A DNA stretch of 64,000 bases from Colius striatus (lineage: Eukaryota; Chordata; Aves; Coliiformes; Coliidae). The DNA is taken from positions 5,278,513 through 5,342,512 of the forward strand of contig NC_084781.1 of NCBI RefSeq assembly GCF_028858725.1, read 5' to 3'. Positions within the stretch are counted from its first letter, which is position 1; each line of letters begins with the position of its first letter. The translations under genes and the position numbers were made by a program. Under the pieces are notes generated by a model. It did no database searches. It had not been told where the DNA came from and was given only the letters and a program-made list of their open reading frames with translations. This document shows, piece after piece, positions 23,501 through 35,279 of the stretch.

Positions 23501-26500
23501 ATATAAAGGTTTCTCATGGCAAGTTTTCATAATGAGTCTCATGAGCTCCTCGCTCTGAATGCGTCATAGCATTTCTAAAATAAGACAGCGTTGTTTACTT
23601 TGGGTTTTTTCCTTCCCTGTGAGTTGTAACTTGCATAAAATAACGGAGCTCAAGCAATTCTCAAAAGGAGAATGTCCCAAGTTTTGCAGCTGATTGGCAG
23701 CTGGCAGGTGAGTTAGCTATTGGCACTTGCAGGTCTGCCTAGCAATTGAATGTGTGAGGGTCTGTCTCAGCCTGCAGAGCCACACATTAGTTATTGTCCT
23801 TTTGTTGAGATTGGAAAACCTCATTTGCAAAAGCAAGTACTACTGATGGGTCTTTCTGCAGGTGGCTGCAGCAGTCTCCCTTGCTGCCAGGCAGCCCGTG
23901 TCTTACCACCTTCTGTCCCTGTCGCAGTCAATGGAGCACTGAGCCTGCTGGACTAGGCACTGCAGAGCCTCAGAGGAGGGATGCTGAGAGTTGCCACTCT
24001 AGCCAGCTGGAGGGTTCTCTGAGGGCATCAGTGATGCCTTGAGACTGACTCGTTGAGGGGTACATCAAGTACTTGTATAGTCCAGAAAGTGGTTGGCAGG
24101 CCTGGTAGCACAGAAGGTATGGAAATCCAAGCAAAAACACTTGTTTTTGTTTCTTTTGAGACAACAGATTTGTTAAAGTTGAGAAATGGATCATTCTTGG
24201 GAGCTGAGCTGCAGCAGCGCAGCAGTAACAGTTGTATCAGCCTACTATGTGCTAGAAGTGGGTAAGCAGAAAGGATCCTAGATCTGTGGGGAGAGTTCTT
24301 CCCAGGGTCAGACACACAGGTCTGTGGGTAGAATCAGTGAAGAGACAAGAAGAACTCCTACAAGGATCCAAGCTGCTCTCTTTCCTGAGCATGTACCTTC
24401 CCCCGCTCCCCAGCTCAGCAGAGTGACGCATCTCTCGAATCCGGCACCTGCTTCCACACAATGGTTTGGATGTGTTCCCTGCTACCTATGAAGTAAGTGT
24501 AAAAATGCTATGGAAATGCAGCTGTTTCTTGTTATAAAAGTCAGGGAGAAACAGAAGTGTCACTTTGAACTGAGCTGTGAGGGAAGCTGTCAGCGTTGAT
24601 TTCAGGTCTGCAGCTTAGTGGCTGTGAGCAAGGAGGATTTGGGGGGAAAAAAACCCAAACAAATGAAATACTTCCCCACCCAAAACCAAACTCCAGCTCT
24701 TGTTCTTTGAAAATAAATGACCCCAGCAGTTTAATTCACTCCTGCTGAACTGGAGGCTTCTGGGACTCACTGCGAGTCTCCCATTGACGTCAGCAAGTGC
24801 AAATGTAAATCTCAGCTGGCTCTGATAAATGGTGCTGCTAATTGAATTAGAGAGCACTCCAAGCCACCAGCTAATTATACTCCTCAGGAAGCTACTTTGC
24901 CAAGGTCCATTTAATTCTATATTGTCTGAGCAATCCAAATCTGGCACAGAAAAGGGGAAATATATCACAGCTCCCTGTTGAGGAGCGTGTATTATCCAGC
25001 TCTTTAGGCTGAGCCGTCTGCTTGCTCTGAACACTTGGGTTTTCCATCAAAAAAAATACTCTTAGTGCAAAGTTAATGTTTCAGTCACCTTGTTTTAGCA
25101 TATCATTACCCTGGTTTGATAAGAGACTCTTTCTCATTCCCTGTAATGGTGCTTTCCTCCATATTACATGAAATGTTTACCTTCTGTTTTACAAGAAGCT
25201 AAGTTACTTCTTAATTTAACACCTAGAGGAAGGACAAACATTAATGGGTTTTGACCATAAGCTTCCTGTGTATGCCTGTAGCTAAAAGATACCAGGTCCC
25301 TGTAGCAGAGCTTCAACTTCCTCTTGTCTCTTCTTTCTGCTTTCTCCTCGTGCTCCTTTCTGAGTTCTGCTGTCAGTGAGGGAAGAAGTTCAGGTTACAC
25401 AATGCAGTTAACTGGGCTGGACTGTTGTTTTCCTCTGAAGTCCAGCAAGTAATTGACAGAAATCTCCTTCACACTGAGCAACACTGGTTCCAGCACTGCT
25501 GGGGCTACTGGTAGCTGCACCTCTATCCTAATTGGTAGCTGCTCTGGGTGCTGCAGCAGCCACTCCCCTAGAAAAGGAAAGACTCAATAATTTGGACCCC
25601 CCTGGAATGTGGGATACTTCTTGTGTCTGGAGCACAACAAGAGCTGGGAAGAATTTGTGTGGCTTCAGCCTGCAGTCCACCACTGAAAAAGCTTTGCTGT
25701 CTTCAGTGTCCCAGTAGCATTGCACTAGACCCTGGGCTACCCAGCGTGGAGTGATTGTGGCCTTGATCTTGCTAGCAACATGCTGCTTGGGAGCACTGTG
25801 CTGATTAAGGCTACACACACTCAGTTTCTGGAGGATAAATTTAGAAGCAAATGCAAATAGAACATTAAATATATTCACTGTCATCTGTCATCCCAACCCC
25901 TTCCATGTACCATCTGTTGTCTGAGGTTGCTGAGCCTGACAAAGCGAGGTGACAGGAGGTAAAGGCTCCCTGTCTGAATTTAAAGCTCTGTCATGACTTC
26001 CTGAGCTGGAAGTGCACGAGAGCCATGAGAAAGCTATGGCTGCTGTTGAGAGCAGGTATCCAAGGGCTTTGCTACAGTGCAGCAGAAGAGAGAGCAGCCT
26101 TGTGCTTGTGTCCAGGCTGAGTACTTTCAGTGAGGAAGGTGCTGCAGAAGAAATACAAAGGCTGACCTCAGATGTCTTGGTGCTACCAACATGTTTGTAT
26201 CTGGTGCTACTGTGACATATTCAGGGTTTCACGTTATTATATCTGAGATGTGGCTCCCTGAGCTCAGAAATGTATCTTTGTTTTCTGTGGTCTTTTTTTT
26301 CAATCTGTGTCCTTAGGCTGGGGAATTTGCATCAGTGTAAACTGTTTCCTTTTCACCTTTTTAAGTCTTGTTAGTGAAGAGTCATTTTGCTGTGGCACCA
26401 GCAGCCTGACTAGCCCATACCTGGTGGAAACCAAAAGCTCCTTGTGGATGTGACTGTTTGAGTAGTAACATTGTTCCACATTGAAGCTCAGGGTAAACTT

Positions 26501-29500
26501 CACTTTTGGAGTCTCCTCTGCTCTCCCTTCTCCGTGCATGTACTCCTTGTTTTGAGGGAAGGAGTAGGGGAATGTAGATCAGCTGTGCCTTTTATACACC
26601 AATTCACTGTATTGTTACTTGTCATGTGCCTCTTGGCATTATGTACAACATCCACTGGTGGGAAGAGCAGCTATCTTTCTGCTCTGTGTTTCTCATCATT
26701 TTCTGCTCTCATTTTTTTCATCAGTCACTCCTGCCTCTATTTCTGCTCTTATTTTTACCAACAGTATTTTCTCCTCCTGTTTCACTGCTGATACAAACTG
26801 TGAAACAGTGATTGCAGGCATTTAAACTGCTGCTTATAAGGGCTGAATTACCAGTAAAGAAGAGCATGTGGAGAGCTTTTGTTGTTGTTTCAGGCTGTCC
26901 ACAAATTCAGGATGGTTACACAGAGCTGTCTTATTTTGGAGAAGGTTTTTTGCTTCTGCCAGCTCCTGGAATATCCTTTTGTTCTAGAAAGCAAAGCTGA
27001 ACCCTGCACATTCTGAACATATGCCAGAAAGGCCACGTGAGCACAACCGTGTGAACTGCATTGGCCCTGTTACTTCAGAGTACCAACAAGTAAAAGGTAT
27101 AGGGAGTGTTTCTCACAAAAGGTATAAGGAAGAGGTATAGCAGGGTTGAGTGAGAGGCACCAGCACTGAGGGTAAACACAGGCCTGTAGTTCTGTTGCTC
27201 CACCAGTCAGACCCACCGTCATGGGGTGCCCGCTGTGACACACGGTGCTGTCTTGGGCAGGCTATCGATATGTAGATGCATCCAGGTCAAGGGGAGGATG
27301 TTGTCTGTTGTCTGACTGCTGTTAGCTCTACATCTAGGCTGAGTAACTGAAAACATTTTCAGTGCTTACAGACACCTCAGCCATCAGCTGTCTGTCTGTC
27401 CCACACAAGGCTAACTCAACAAGCTACTTCATCTTAACCCAGGTGCACAGCCTGAGCTCTGGGTTTTGTGCTAGGTTCTATCCCTCACAATGTAGCAGCA
27501 AGCTGATACTCTGCCTTATGTTAAATTTTCCTTGTTTTACACAGTTTCCCAAGCAGCTGGAACACAGTTGCTTTTTCTTGGGTTTGTTTCATCTTCTTGC
27601 TAAAGGGAATTGAAGTGAGACCACACCTTCACAGAGAGCGGCCATAGTAGCAATGGTGGGTTGTCAGGCTCAAAAGGAGATGCCAGAATAAGTTCAACAA
27701 TGACATGACATTCATTAGCCACAAGAGATGGAGGAGGAAAATCAAGCACTTGTTTTCAAAGGAATGCCTTTGCTTGTAGGAACTGGAGGGAGGGCTGACC
27801 TCCAATTTCCAGGTGCAAGGAAATGACAGCTGCAAAAAATGTTCCACGCTCAGAATATACCAAAATTACCATCTTCTGCCTAGTTATTTGCTACCAAGAG
27901 TTCTGCTTTGAACAGGTTCCCAATTCCAGCACCTCAGGAATTCACAAAGAACAACCATTTCCAGTGATTCTTAGATTTAAAAACTTTGCTGGGTGCTTTA
28001 CAGTTTGTAAAGGGCCTAAGCACCATCGCTGAGCTTTTTGTTCTTCAAAATGAAGTAATCAGCATTTTTATACCCTAAAGCACAAGCTGAGTGCTTGGCA
28101 AAAAGCAAGCTCATAAGATGCCAAATGTTGAAAGGAGATAGAGTCTCACAGTTAGAAGTGGAACTTGTAAATATTGGGAACTCAGCCTCCCTCAGTCTCT
28201 CCTAGGGTAAGACAATACTTTCTGCCTCAGTTTCACTTCTTCAGTGTAGAAAGACAACTGTTTGTCAATTTGTTTATCTAAAGAGGGAGCTTTTCAATTG
28301 AAAAATGCCTTGTTTTGGGCATGCATCCTATCTTATGTAACAGGACCCTGCTACTGAGTGCTGCTATGCCATGTCAAGTAGATATCACCAGTCTTTTCCT
28401 GAATGTTCTTTTACTCTGAGTTGCAGGAGATCAGGAGCTGCTTGTTCTCAGATGAACCACAGTGAAGCTAAGAACCCTGGGAGCCTCCAGGGAGATGTAG
28501 TTCACAGTGACAGTTCCTTCCATTGTTTGTCAGGCTGCATTTTTGAAAGATATCCAGTCCTGCCTTACAATAAGCAAACAAAACACAATTCATCCTTCTT
28601 CTGAAAAAGTGACTAGAATTGCATGTCCAGAACCTTGGTTGTGTTACCAGCAAAGCTGGGGATTGCAGTGACCAGCAAGTACATGCTGGACCTGTGTGCC
28701 ACCTCAGACTGCTTAGCATGCTGCAATCAAACCTGAGTGCTGCTGCTGCTTTCCCATGCTTTACGTGGATGGGGTTAGACTTCTGTCAGTCAAGGGTTGA
28801 TAGTTTACCAACAAGCTGATCTTGAAGAGGTGAAGGGATAAGCTTCAATGCTGAGGAAGAAAGACTCCAGCTCAGCCCTGATTCCAGTAGGTGTCTAGCA
28901 AGGTTCAGTACCGCTGCTGAAAGACATTATACTTGTCTGCTTCACGTTTAAACCTGGATTTCACTGTTAGTTTGCTCACTAAAAGAATACAGGCATTTAT
29001 CAGATAGCATAACTCTGTCAATTAGCAGCCAAACAAAAGGTACTAATTTGGTGTGACCATTAAACCCTCTATGCTTGAGTACTCCATTGGTCCAATTGTT
29101 TCAAATTGCTATGAAGTGCCAGCTCGAAGCACTAGTAGGGCATGCAGTGAATGCTGGCAGCCTGCAGCAAACTGCCTTGTAGGCTTTGTAACAGTCCATC
29201 CCTCTTTAATTCAATACCCTCAACAGAAGATCAGCACAAGAGCAAAAGTTCAAAATCCCAATGCCCATTAAAGCTTTTGTCTGCCCTTTGGGCATGTGGG
29301 AAGGAATAAGTGGCTGGACAGATTGGGTGGAGAGGAGGAGGTGCCAGGAGTTAAATGCAGCTTTGCTGTCATTCACCTTTGCAGTGTGCCCTGAGGAATG
29401 GGAGGCCTGCCTGCCTGATACCAAAGGCCCACAGGGCTGTACTGTCTGGTTTTGGATATACAGGATGTAAGATTCTTCTGCTAATTGCAACATCTTCCTG

Positions 29501-29913
29501 CCTTCTCTCCTCCTTAATCCTACTGGAGTGGATTGGAGCATGCTGCAAAACTGGGCAGGCTGCTGCTCTTAAACCAGTGATGCTCTTAAACCAGTGATGC
29601 TGGCACAAACGAGGTGTGGTCCCACCAACAAGGCAAAAATGGGACTGCGCTTCGTAAGGCTGAACCATGAGCATTCCTCACGTCACCCACTCACCAGCCC
29701 AAATCTTTTGCAGTCTCATTTGCATCATTTTTGGCCATGCTGGCAAATGAGTGCTTTAAGGATGATTTGTTTTCCCTTTCTGGCTGCAGGTCCTCGAGGC
29801 TGCTGCGTGCGTTCTACATCCCCGTGCTCTCAGAACAGTACACCCGGTATGCCAACTACACTATCCTGAAATCCCGGAGGTCCAAGCAAACCAGGAAGAA
29901 AGTGGAAGGCTAG
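5581..29913 (+). CDS. ALG9: ALG9, dolichyl-P-Man alpha-1,2-mannosyltransferase (601 aa)
   Basis: Fifteen exons: 5581-5681, 6440-6578, 6772-6906, 7459-7529, 8146-8234, 8885-9020, 9366-9453, 9572-9677, 11699-11821, 13507-13661, 15581-15710, 16456-16603, 16925-17054, 20089-20219, 29790-29913. All junctions are GT-AG and phase-consistent, and the stop is TAG. The enzyme is a polytopic ER membrane protein of glycosyltransferase family GT22. It adds the seventh and ninth mannoses from dolichyl-phosphate-mannose to the lipid-linked N-glycan precursor in the ER lumen. Visible hallmarks are the acidic first-loop motif CDETFNYWEPTHYL around residues 71-84, holding the presumed catalytic acid, and HKEERF at 356-361, a GT22 signature. 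Many hydrophobic segments run between residues 120 and 430. The C-terminal tail is basic (KSRRSKQTRKKVEG). Human ALG9 is 611 aa; the shortfall is mainly in the variable N-terminus encoded by exon 1. Intron 14 alone is 9.6 kb. Loss of this enzyme in humans causes ALG9-CDG. Confidence 0.97.
5695..5838 (+). repeat. G-rich minisatellite at the start of ALG9 intron 1
   Basis: Tandem units of about 14 and 20 bp are built on ACAGGGCTGCGGGG with an extra ACAGGG or CCAGGG. The array begins about 14 bases after the exon 1 donor at 5682. The non-template strand is densely packed with runs of three to four G, so it can form G-quadruplexes or R-loops just downstream of the promoter. The repeats produce several spurious open frames. 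Confidence 0.9.
8293..8625 (-). mobile_element. CR1 LINE 3' fragment in ALG9 intron 5
   Basis: The plus strand begins CACAGAATCACAGAATC, the reverse complement of the CR1 3' terminal repeat. It then reads GATCATCAAGTCCAAC, AACTCCAGGGATGG, CACTGCTTCCCTGG and TCCAATCTAAACCTCCCC, the standard CR1 3' region read backwards. About 330 bp of 5'-truncated element remain. There is no coding potential. The exact right end near 8625 is approximate. Confidence 0.9.
9678..11698 (+). other. ALG9: ALG9 intron 8
   Basis: A 2-kb intron between the exons ending at LYG and starting with TEPW. It contains a pyrimidine-rich run at about 10138-10206 and the palindrome block at 10672-10760. Otherwise I see no gene or recognisable repeat in it. 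Confidence 0.8.
10672..10760. promoter_or_regulatory. Candidate regulatory block with a 16-bp perfect palindrome
   Basis: TGTGACACGTGTCACA at 10672-10687 is a perfect palindrome. It combines a central CACGTG E-box with flanking TGACA/TGTCA half-sites of the MEIS/TGIF type. It is followed by GTGATTAAAG and by the inverted pair TGATT-gagct-AATCA (about 10727-10741), which resembles PBX/HOX sites. Such clustering suggests an intronic regulatory element. Function is inference only. Confidence 0.35.
14447..14887 (-). other. Unexplained open stretch antisense in ALG9 intron 10
   Basis: About 146 stop-free codons run on the minus strand between a stop at 14888 and a TGA at about 14444. The first ATG-coded Met (in NSHMDTKYW) lies inside. 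The translated composition is balanced and protein-like, with a basic, aromatic start (DTKYWTKYHQRVLKYARQKH) followed by a Ser-rich acidic part. I do not recognise a family. The spacing of KYW, Y and KH faintly recalls the N-terminal region of TGS1, too weakly for a call. It could be a retrocopy fragment or chance. Confidence 0.2.
15890..15952. repeat. Degenerate TG/TATG microsatellite
   Basis: Alternating TGTGTGTG and TGTATG words lie in ALG9 intron 11. They are imperfect and short. Confidence 0.7.
16132..16170. repeat. Short direct duplication in ALG9 intron 11
   Basis: The 15-bp word ATTAGATATGGTCCT occurs at 16132 and again at 16156 with a 24-base offset. It is a simple local duplication. 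Confidence 0.85.
17055..20088 (+). other. ALG9: ALG9 intron 13
   Basis: A 3-kb intron. Apart from the CR1 remnant at 17831 and a poly(T) stretch near 18340, I see no coding, repetitive or structured element. Open frames of 60-125 codons here have no recognisable content. Confidence 0.8.
17831..17885 (-). mobile_element. CR1 LINE 3' end remnant in ALG9 intron 13
   Basis: The plus strand reads TAGAATCATAGAATGG, then GGTTGGAAGGGACC, the reverse complement of the CR1 3' terminus. Only about 50 bp can be followed before similarity fades. Confidence 0.85.
24690..25045. promoter_or_regulatory. Candidate conserved non-coding element in ALG9 intron 14
   Basis: The block is unusually rich in homeodomain cores: TTTAATTC, GCTAATTGAATTAG, AGCTAATTATAC and ATTTAATTC. 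It also holds a full CRE octamer, TGACGTCA, at 24785-24792. A 139-codon open frame on the minus strand covers almost the same interval, but its product looks random. The pattern resembles vertebrate developmental enhancers. Conservation is inferred, not measured. Confidence 0.35.
29564..29597. repeat. Two tandem copies of a 17-bp unit
   Basis: TGCTCTTAAACCAGTGA occurs at 29564-29580 and exactly again at 29581-29597, about 190 bases before the last ALG9 exon. It is a recent-looking slippage duplication and may vary in copy number. Confidence 0.95.
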
Positions 29914-30019
29914 CAACACACCTGGGTAACAAACCCCAAAGCATCTGCTGACACTCTTGGACAGCTGCCTAAGCCATCTTCAGTTCCCTTTTTGAAGGAC
30001 TGTGCTTGTAAGATTCACT

Positions 30020-30025
30020 AATAAA
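30020..30025 (+). terminator. ALG9: AATAAA poly(A) signal of ALG9
   Basis: The hexamer lies 107 bases after the TAG stop and is followed by a TG/CT-rich stretch (GTGAGTTCTCTCTG), giving a 3' UTR of only about 130 bases. Longer forms cannot be excluded. Confidence 0.75.
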
Positions 30026-33000
30026 GATTTCCCATGAAGTGAGTTCTCTCTGCAAGCTTCCAGCTGTAAAAAGAGTGCATCATCTGCTTTCAATTCTCAG
30101 TGTCAGGCCTCTGCTCTGCCTACACAGAGCATATTGGTAAGAAACCATTTCAAAATCCAGCAGCCACCTACAAATGTATTATTCTTGCTGCTACCAGTGG
30201 TTTTATCTATTACACCGGAGACGAGAAAAATGGAAAACAAAAAGTAATAACAGTGTGAGGTTCTGCTCCAGGTTGCAATCTGGCACTGGGAAAATCAGGC
30301 TCAGGCTCTCTTTTTCTCTGTCCTTCCCCCCTTCTTCCACTGTCCTCATCTGCTTCCTTCTCCTAGAAAACTTCTTTAGGTAACAACGTTTAGGATATTT
30401 TTCTAAAGGAAAAAGGAAGGGGAAAAGAGGAGAACACGTGGGAGACAATGAACTGAAATGCACTGGATCTCAGGAGTGAAGTAGCATGCACCACAGAGGA
30501 AGAGCCTAAAGTTGCACTGTCTAGAAGATGCTTTCAAGGGTAAACCCCAAACTTAGGAGCTGAGCCAATTTTCTGTTTTAATGGGATCAGAGTGTTTTTG
30601 TGATCTGGGAAACCAAGCATTTGTTTACTATTTATTTACTATTTACAGTAGTTTTTTTAAAGACACCTGTAAGGTCCTTTGAATTCTAGACTTACAGCAC
30701 CTAAACGTTTCTAGAAACATCTACAGAGGAGATGATGACTTCTTTTGTCATTTCTGTTTCCCAACATAGACAGTATGTGTTCCACTATTCCAGTGTGCTG
30801 CAGAGCAATGCTGTGTTTATTCTATCTCCATTGTCATTATATCTCCATGCGGTGTCACCAGCTAGATGAAGGAAGTTCTTTTCACTCACATCCTTGGGAC
30901 TCTGTGGTCATGGGATGGCAAGAGATGGAGCAGAGAGGAAGTTCTTTTTGCAAAAAAGGAAGCTTCATCTTGTCTGGTCTTAGCCAGTCTTTGCAACAAG
31001 AATCAAGGAGGTGGAGAGCCCCTGGGGCAGTGCCAGCAATGACACATATTGGCAGGCTGAGGGAAGTCACAATTTCCATGGCACTATTTTTTCCTACCTG
31101 TCTACTGTGGCAGGATTTAAAGTCTATCTCTAAGTTTCACTCTTGCTTTTTCTATGTGTTCCTGTGGTTCAACTGCAACCTGCTCCAAAGGCAGGTGTAT
31201 GCATAAGCTGGCCATCTCCACCTAGGGCTTGGGTTGGGGGTCAAGCCAGAAGATGCCACTCCTGGACTTGAATGTGTTTCCAAGGATAGGATATTCAATG
31301 CAAGTTTGCTCTTTTTGAAGGGAAAACAAAAAAGGCACCACATCTCCAGATAAATGATACTTAAGCTTTCCTTGACTCATTTTTTTTTCCTGTTCAAAGT
31401 TTTTTGTCTTCTTTCTGTAGGAAAATTATCTGAAATAATGTCCTAGAAGCCAAGAGCTGAGAGTGTGTGTGAAGAAGCAGGGACAAAGGTGTTGAGGTGT
31501 GTGAAGCAGGTACCTTGGACATGAATAGCTGAAAAACATGCATATAGGCTGGGAAGACTTCAGGCTGGCTTAGCTGGGAGTGCCACGGGCCAGCTTTCAG
31601 GTGTGACTGACAGGTCTGCACAGGAACTTGTTGTTCTAGACAGATTTATGGCATGTTGGCAGCTGGTCTGTCATATCAGAGTGCAGCTGCTGTTTGACAA
31701 CTCTTCTCTCCATAGGAATGGGGAAGCACTCTGACTTGCACATTGCATTGCCAACATACTGGAGGTTTCTGTAAAGTGTGGTGAGGGGACATTGTTTCTA
31801 ATGCAGACTCTGCATCTTCTGATGATACTGAAGGGACTGGACCAAAGTCTGGTACCTGGGACAGGTGATGGCCAGCATCAAATAACAATTGCAGGTTCCT
31901 TTCCCCTATTCCCCTGCCTTGTCTGTAGTGAGCCTGATGCTTAGATGGTTCTTAGTTTTGGCCTTTTTGGTAACAGCTCTTTCCTTACTTCTGGGGCTGA
32001 CCTTGGAAGCAGGGGCTGTCTTAGCATTTGAGTCTCCTGACATCCAACAAAAGCTGTCGAGTTAGTAGGTTAATTGTGTATTTCATGGCTGTAAGAAAGG
32101 CTCCAGTAGCAGTGGTGAGAGGCCCTGGTAATGGAATTCTGTGGTTTGGAGCTCCAGGCACTACTGGAGGAAAAAGCTGTGAATTTTTCTGTCCTCCAGC
32201 ATCTGTCAGAAGCTGAGCATCATCCCAGCCCTGCTGAGATTCAGTGCATGTCCCTGTGAATAACTGCACATGTCTGCTTGCCTGGAGACGTACTAATGAG
32301 GTCCCATCTGTCTGCTTTGGAAACTCCAGCTGTGTCTGTTAAGCAGCAAAAAATGGTAAGGGTAGATGTGCAGGGTGAGAGAGAGCATCATAGCCTGGCA
32401 GGACTCCTGATCAATGCAGTCCTCTGCTGTCTTCCTGCCCACTTCTTCATCCACTTCTTCATGTGACTGGATGCCTGACTTAAAGACTAGAGAGGCAGGA
32501 GCAATACTGTCAGTCCTTTTCCTGTAACTATGAGTTCTGCCTGGGAGGTGAATTTTTGGGTAGATATTTAAATGTGATTGGCAAACCAGGCTCCAGACAA
32601 CTTTTTCTAGAAAAGGGCAAGTTCCTCTGTGTTCTGCCTGGCACAGGGAAGGCTGCTCTGGCCTTCTCTGGTTCCTAATAGCCTGCATGACATTGTTCTA
32701 GCACCTGTCCTGCTAGGAGTGAGCTGAGAGGCATTGTCTGGAAAATTTCCTCCATCCTCTGTTGAAATGGGCTGGTTGGAAAGACTAGTCTAGCAAAGGA
32801 AAGTTTGTTTAGCAAAGAGCAGGGTGGAGAGCTGGTCACTGCAGTTATTCAGCCTCAGAACATGCTGTCCAGGTGCTGTCCTGTGCAGCAGAGCACAGCC
32901 CTGTTTTCTCCCTCATACAAAGAGAAGACCGTTTTTGACCTTTTCTGTTTTTAATCCTCCCCTCCTACTTGGCTGGGGAAGCTGCACTTTCACCACATTG

Positions 33001-35279
33001 TGTCTGAGTCAGCAAGAAACAACAGGGCCACTGGATGTGGTTTATATGGTGAGTTCATAAGCAGTTGCCCATACTACCAGATCTGGTTTGAGACCAGCTC
33101 AGTGGTTAAGGCATAATAGTGGCAGTCTGCAGACTGGGCTTTTCACCTTCATTGTGGGGACAGGTAGCTTTTCACATCCCTAGGATTCTTTCTGCTGCTG
33201 CAGTCTTTGAGGCTTGTGCAGTCCTTGCCTGCATTTCCCAGTGTGTTGCACTGTGGGTTCCTGAAGTCTGCTCGGTGCTGATGCCAATGTGAGAAGCTGA
33301 AGGGTCAAAGCAAGAGGTGCAATTATCAGGCTCCTTGGCTTCTCACCTTGCTGTTTCAAGAGAAGGAGTGGGTGCTTGGCTTTCCCTGGGAGGAGGCTTT
33401 TATACTTCTGTACAGCCCAGTTTGCACCAGCATCTCTACTGCGCCTCTGAAGAGAGAGACTCGCGTGACACCCTGCTGGCTTGAGCCCACTGCAGCTGGA
33501 CTCTAACTCACAACTTCTCAGGAGAACACTCCAGAGACTGGCAGGAGCTTTCCAGCAGCTTTATGCAATGCTGTCTGAATCCCACAATAAACAAGTCCAA
33601 ACCCTATTATTAGACTTTAGAAACTGCTGCCTTAGAGACTGGTTTGCTTATAAATATCGGTTCTTTTCTTTCTATCTCTCCATAAGCTGGCAAGAGGAAT
33701 CTCTGCTTCTCTAAAATCTACCTGCCCCTGCTGTTGCTGCTGCTTCCCACCTGAGCTCGTATTCCTCACCCTTCCAACCTCCTGAGTTCCAGCTATGCCA
33801 ATGAGACGTGTGCTCCAATGTCAGCAAGGTGGCAAATGCTACCTGTTTTGGAGGAGGACAAGAAAACACAATGAGCAACTGGGCAGAGCCCTCACCATAG
33901 TCATTGCAGTGTGTAGGTGTGCAAACCAGCTGCCTTGGTGGCTAAAGCTGAAAGGAGTACCCCAGGGTCTAGTTCCCTACTCAGCTCCAGTAATACCCTG
34001 CACGACTGAGGAAGCTTCAATGCTTCATGAAACAGGGATGGCAGCACTTTTCTTTCTTTGAGGAGGGACGGGTCTAAGGCTTGCCAAAACTCAGTGGAAA
34101 TGCTAACTTGAACCAAGTTTGCAGCAGGCCTGTGGACTGCAGAAGCTATCTCGTAACGAGTTTCCTTCAGCCGCTTCTGCAGGTTCCCAGGAGAGGGCGT
34201 CATGCTCCACGAGAACTGAGGAGAGGTCTTCAAGGCTGCCTGCTGGGCTCTAAGTCTTGAGGATGGGGTTAGGGAATTAGGCTGTTTGCTACAGGTGAGA
34301 CCTTCGGTTTCAGGACTGCAGCGCTGCAGCAGTGTGGTAAGGCTGACTTTGCTGGGATGCTACTGGGAAGGGAGGAGGATGCCTGTGTGTTTTTAAGAGG
34401 GGCAAATGATAAATAGAACTCCCTGCCCCTGTGCTCTTAGGGCTCGTTCCCAGTCTCCAGCACCTTTGTGTTGTGGCCTGAGGAAACACCATGGAAGGGT
34501 GCAAGATGCTTGTGGAGGGACTGAGCTGGCAGCTGGGCCCTGGTGCTCTGTGGATACAGGACCTGGAGTGCCTTTCCTATCCAGAGGGGCGGGCTTGCCA
34601 TTGCACCCTCCTCTCTGCTTCAGTGGGGATGTGATGCTGACTGTCGCTCTCCCTCTCTGCAACCACATTGCTGTTGCTATGATAGAACTAGAGTTTTAGT
34701 TTAATTGGTTCAAGTGGTTTTGTGGCAGTGAGACTTGAGTGAAGAGGAAGCAGCAGGCCCTCTGTGGGGCTTTGCAATAGTGCTCATAGCTGGAGAGGGA
34801 GAACATCCCTCTCTTTTCATCCCTGAGGTGGCAAGTGCTTTAGCTTTCCAGAATATGTTCTTGGTCCTCATTGTGTCAGTAGCTTCTGTGAAGTCCTTTG
34901 CTTGTGATGGCCTGTGAGGCCCTCAGTTTGCAATACAGGTAGCTTGTGTGTTTATATGTGTGTCTGTGTCCAGCATCCCACCAGACTCAGGTCTCCTGAT
35001 CTATTGCAGGAATGCAACTCTGGCCTTAGTCAGTCAAAGTAGGTAAGCACTGTGCTGCCTGTTGTGTGAAGCAGTCTGAACCCAGCCAGCACCTCTCCTG
35101 AAGCTAGAGGACTGCAGACTTTTCACTTGAGGCCACCCCACCATGCTGAGAGATTCCCTTCTTTAGGGACTGCTAATGGTCCCTTCCCTGCTGTGCACAA
35201 GAAATGAGAAACTGAACTAAGGCCTTCTGGCAAAGCAAGTCCCCTCCCATTCTTAAAACTACCCAGAAAACTTCCCTGC

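Larger units (their letters stand above)
20220..29789 (+). other. ALG9: ALG9 intron 14, the largest intron
   Basis: A 9.6-kb intron, 40 percent of the gene, separating the last coding exon from the rest. I find no coding exon of ALG9 or of a nested gene. It contains the candidate conserved block at 24690-25045, a second AT-rich block near 28960-29240 with CCAAT-like and ATTGTTTC words, and a 17-bp tandem duplication at 29564. No CR1 copy was recognised here. Confidence 0.75.

Noticed and set aside
24615-25034. 139-codon minus-strand open frame as a gene
   Set aside because: The product resembles no family, and the interval is better explained as a constrained non-coding block. A length of about 140 codons is expected by chance a few times in this window.
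30745-31206. 153-codon plus-strand open frame between ALG9 and SIK2
   Set aside because: Cys/Phe/Ser-rich composition without domain, promoter or Kozak support. It matches chance expectation.
32293-32688. 131-codon minus-strand open frame
   Set aside because: No recognisable similarity and no nearby promoter. It was not like a PP2A scaffold exon on inspection.
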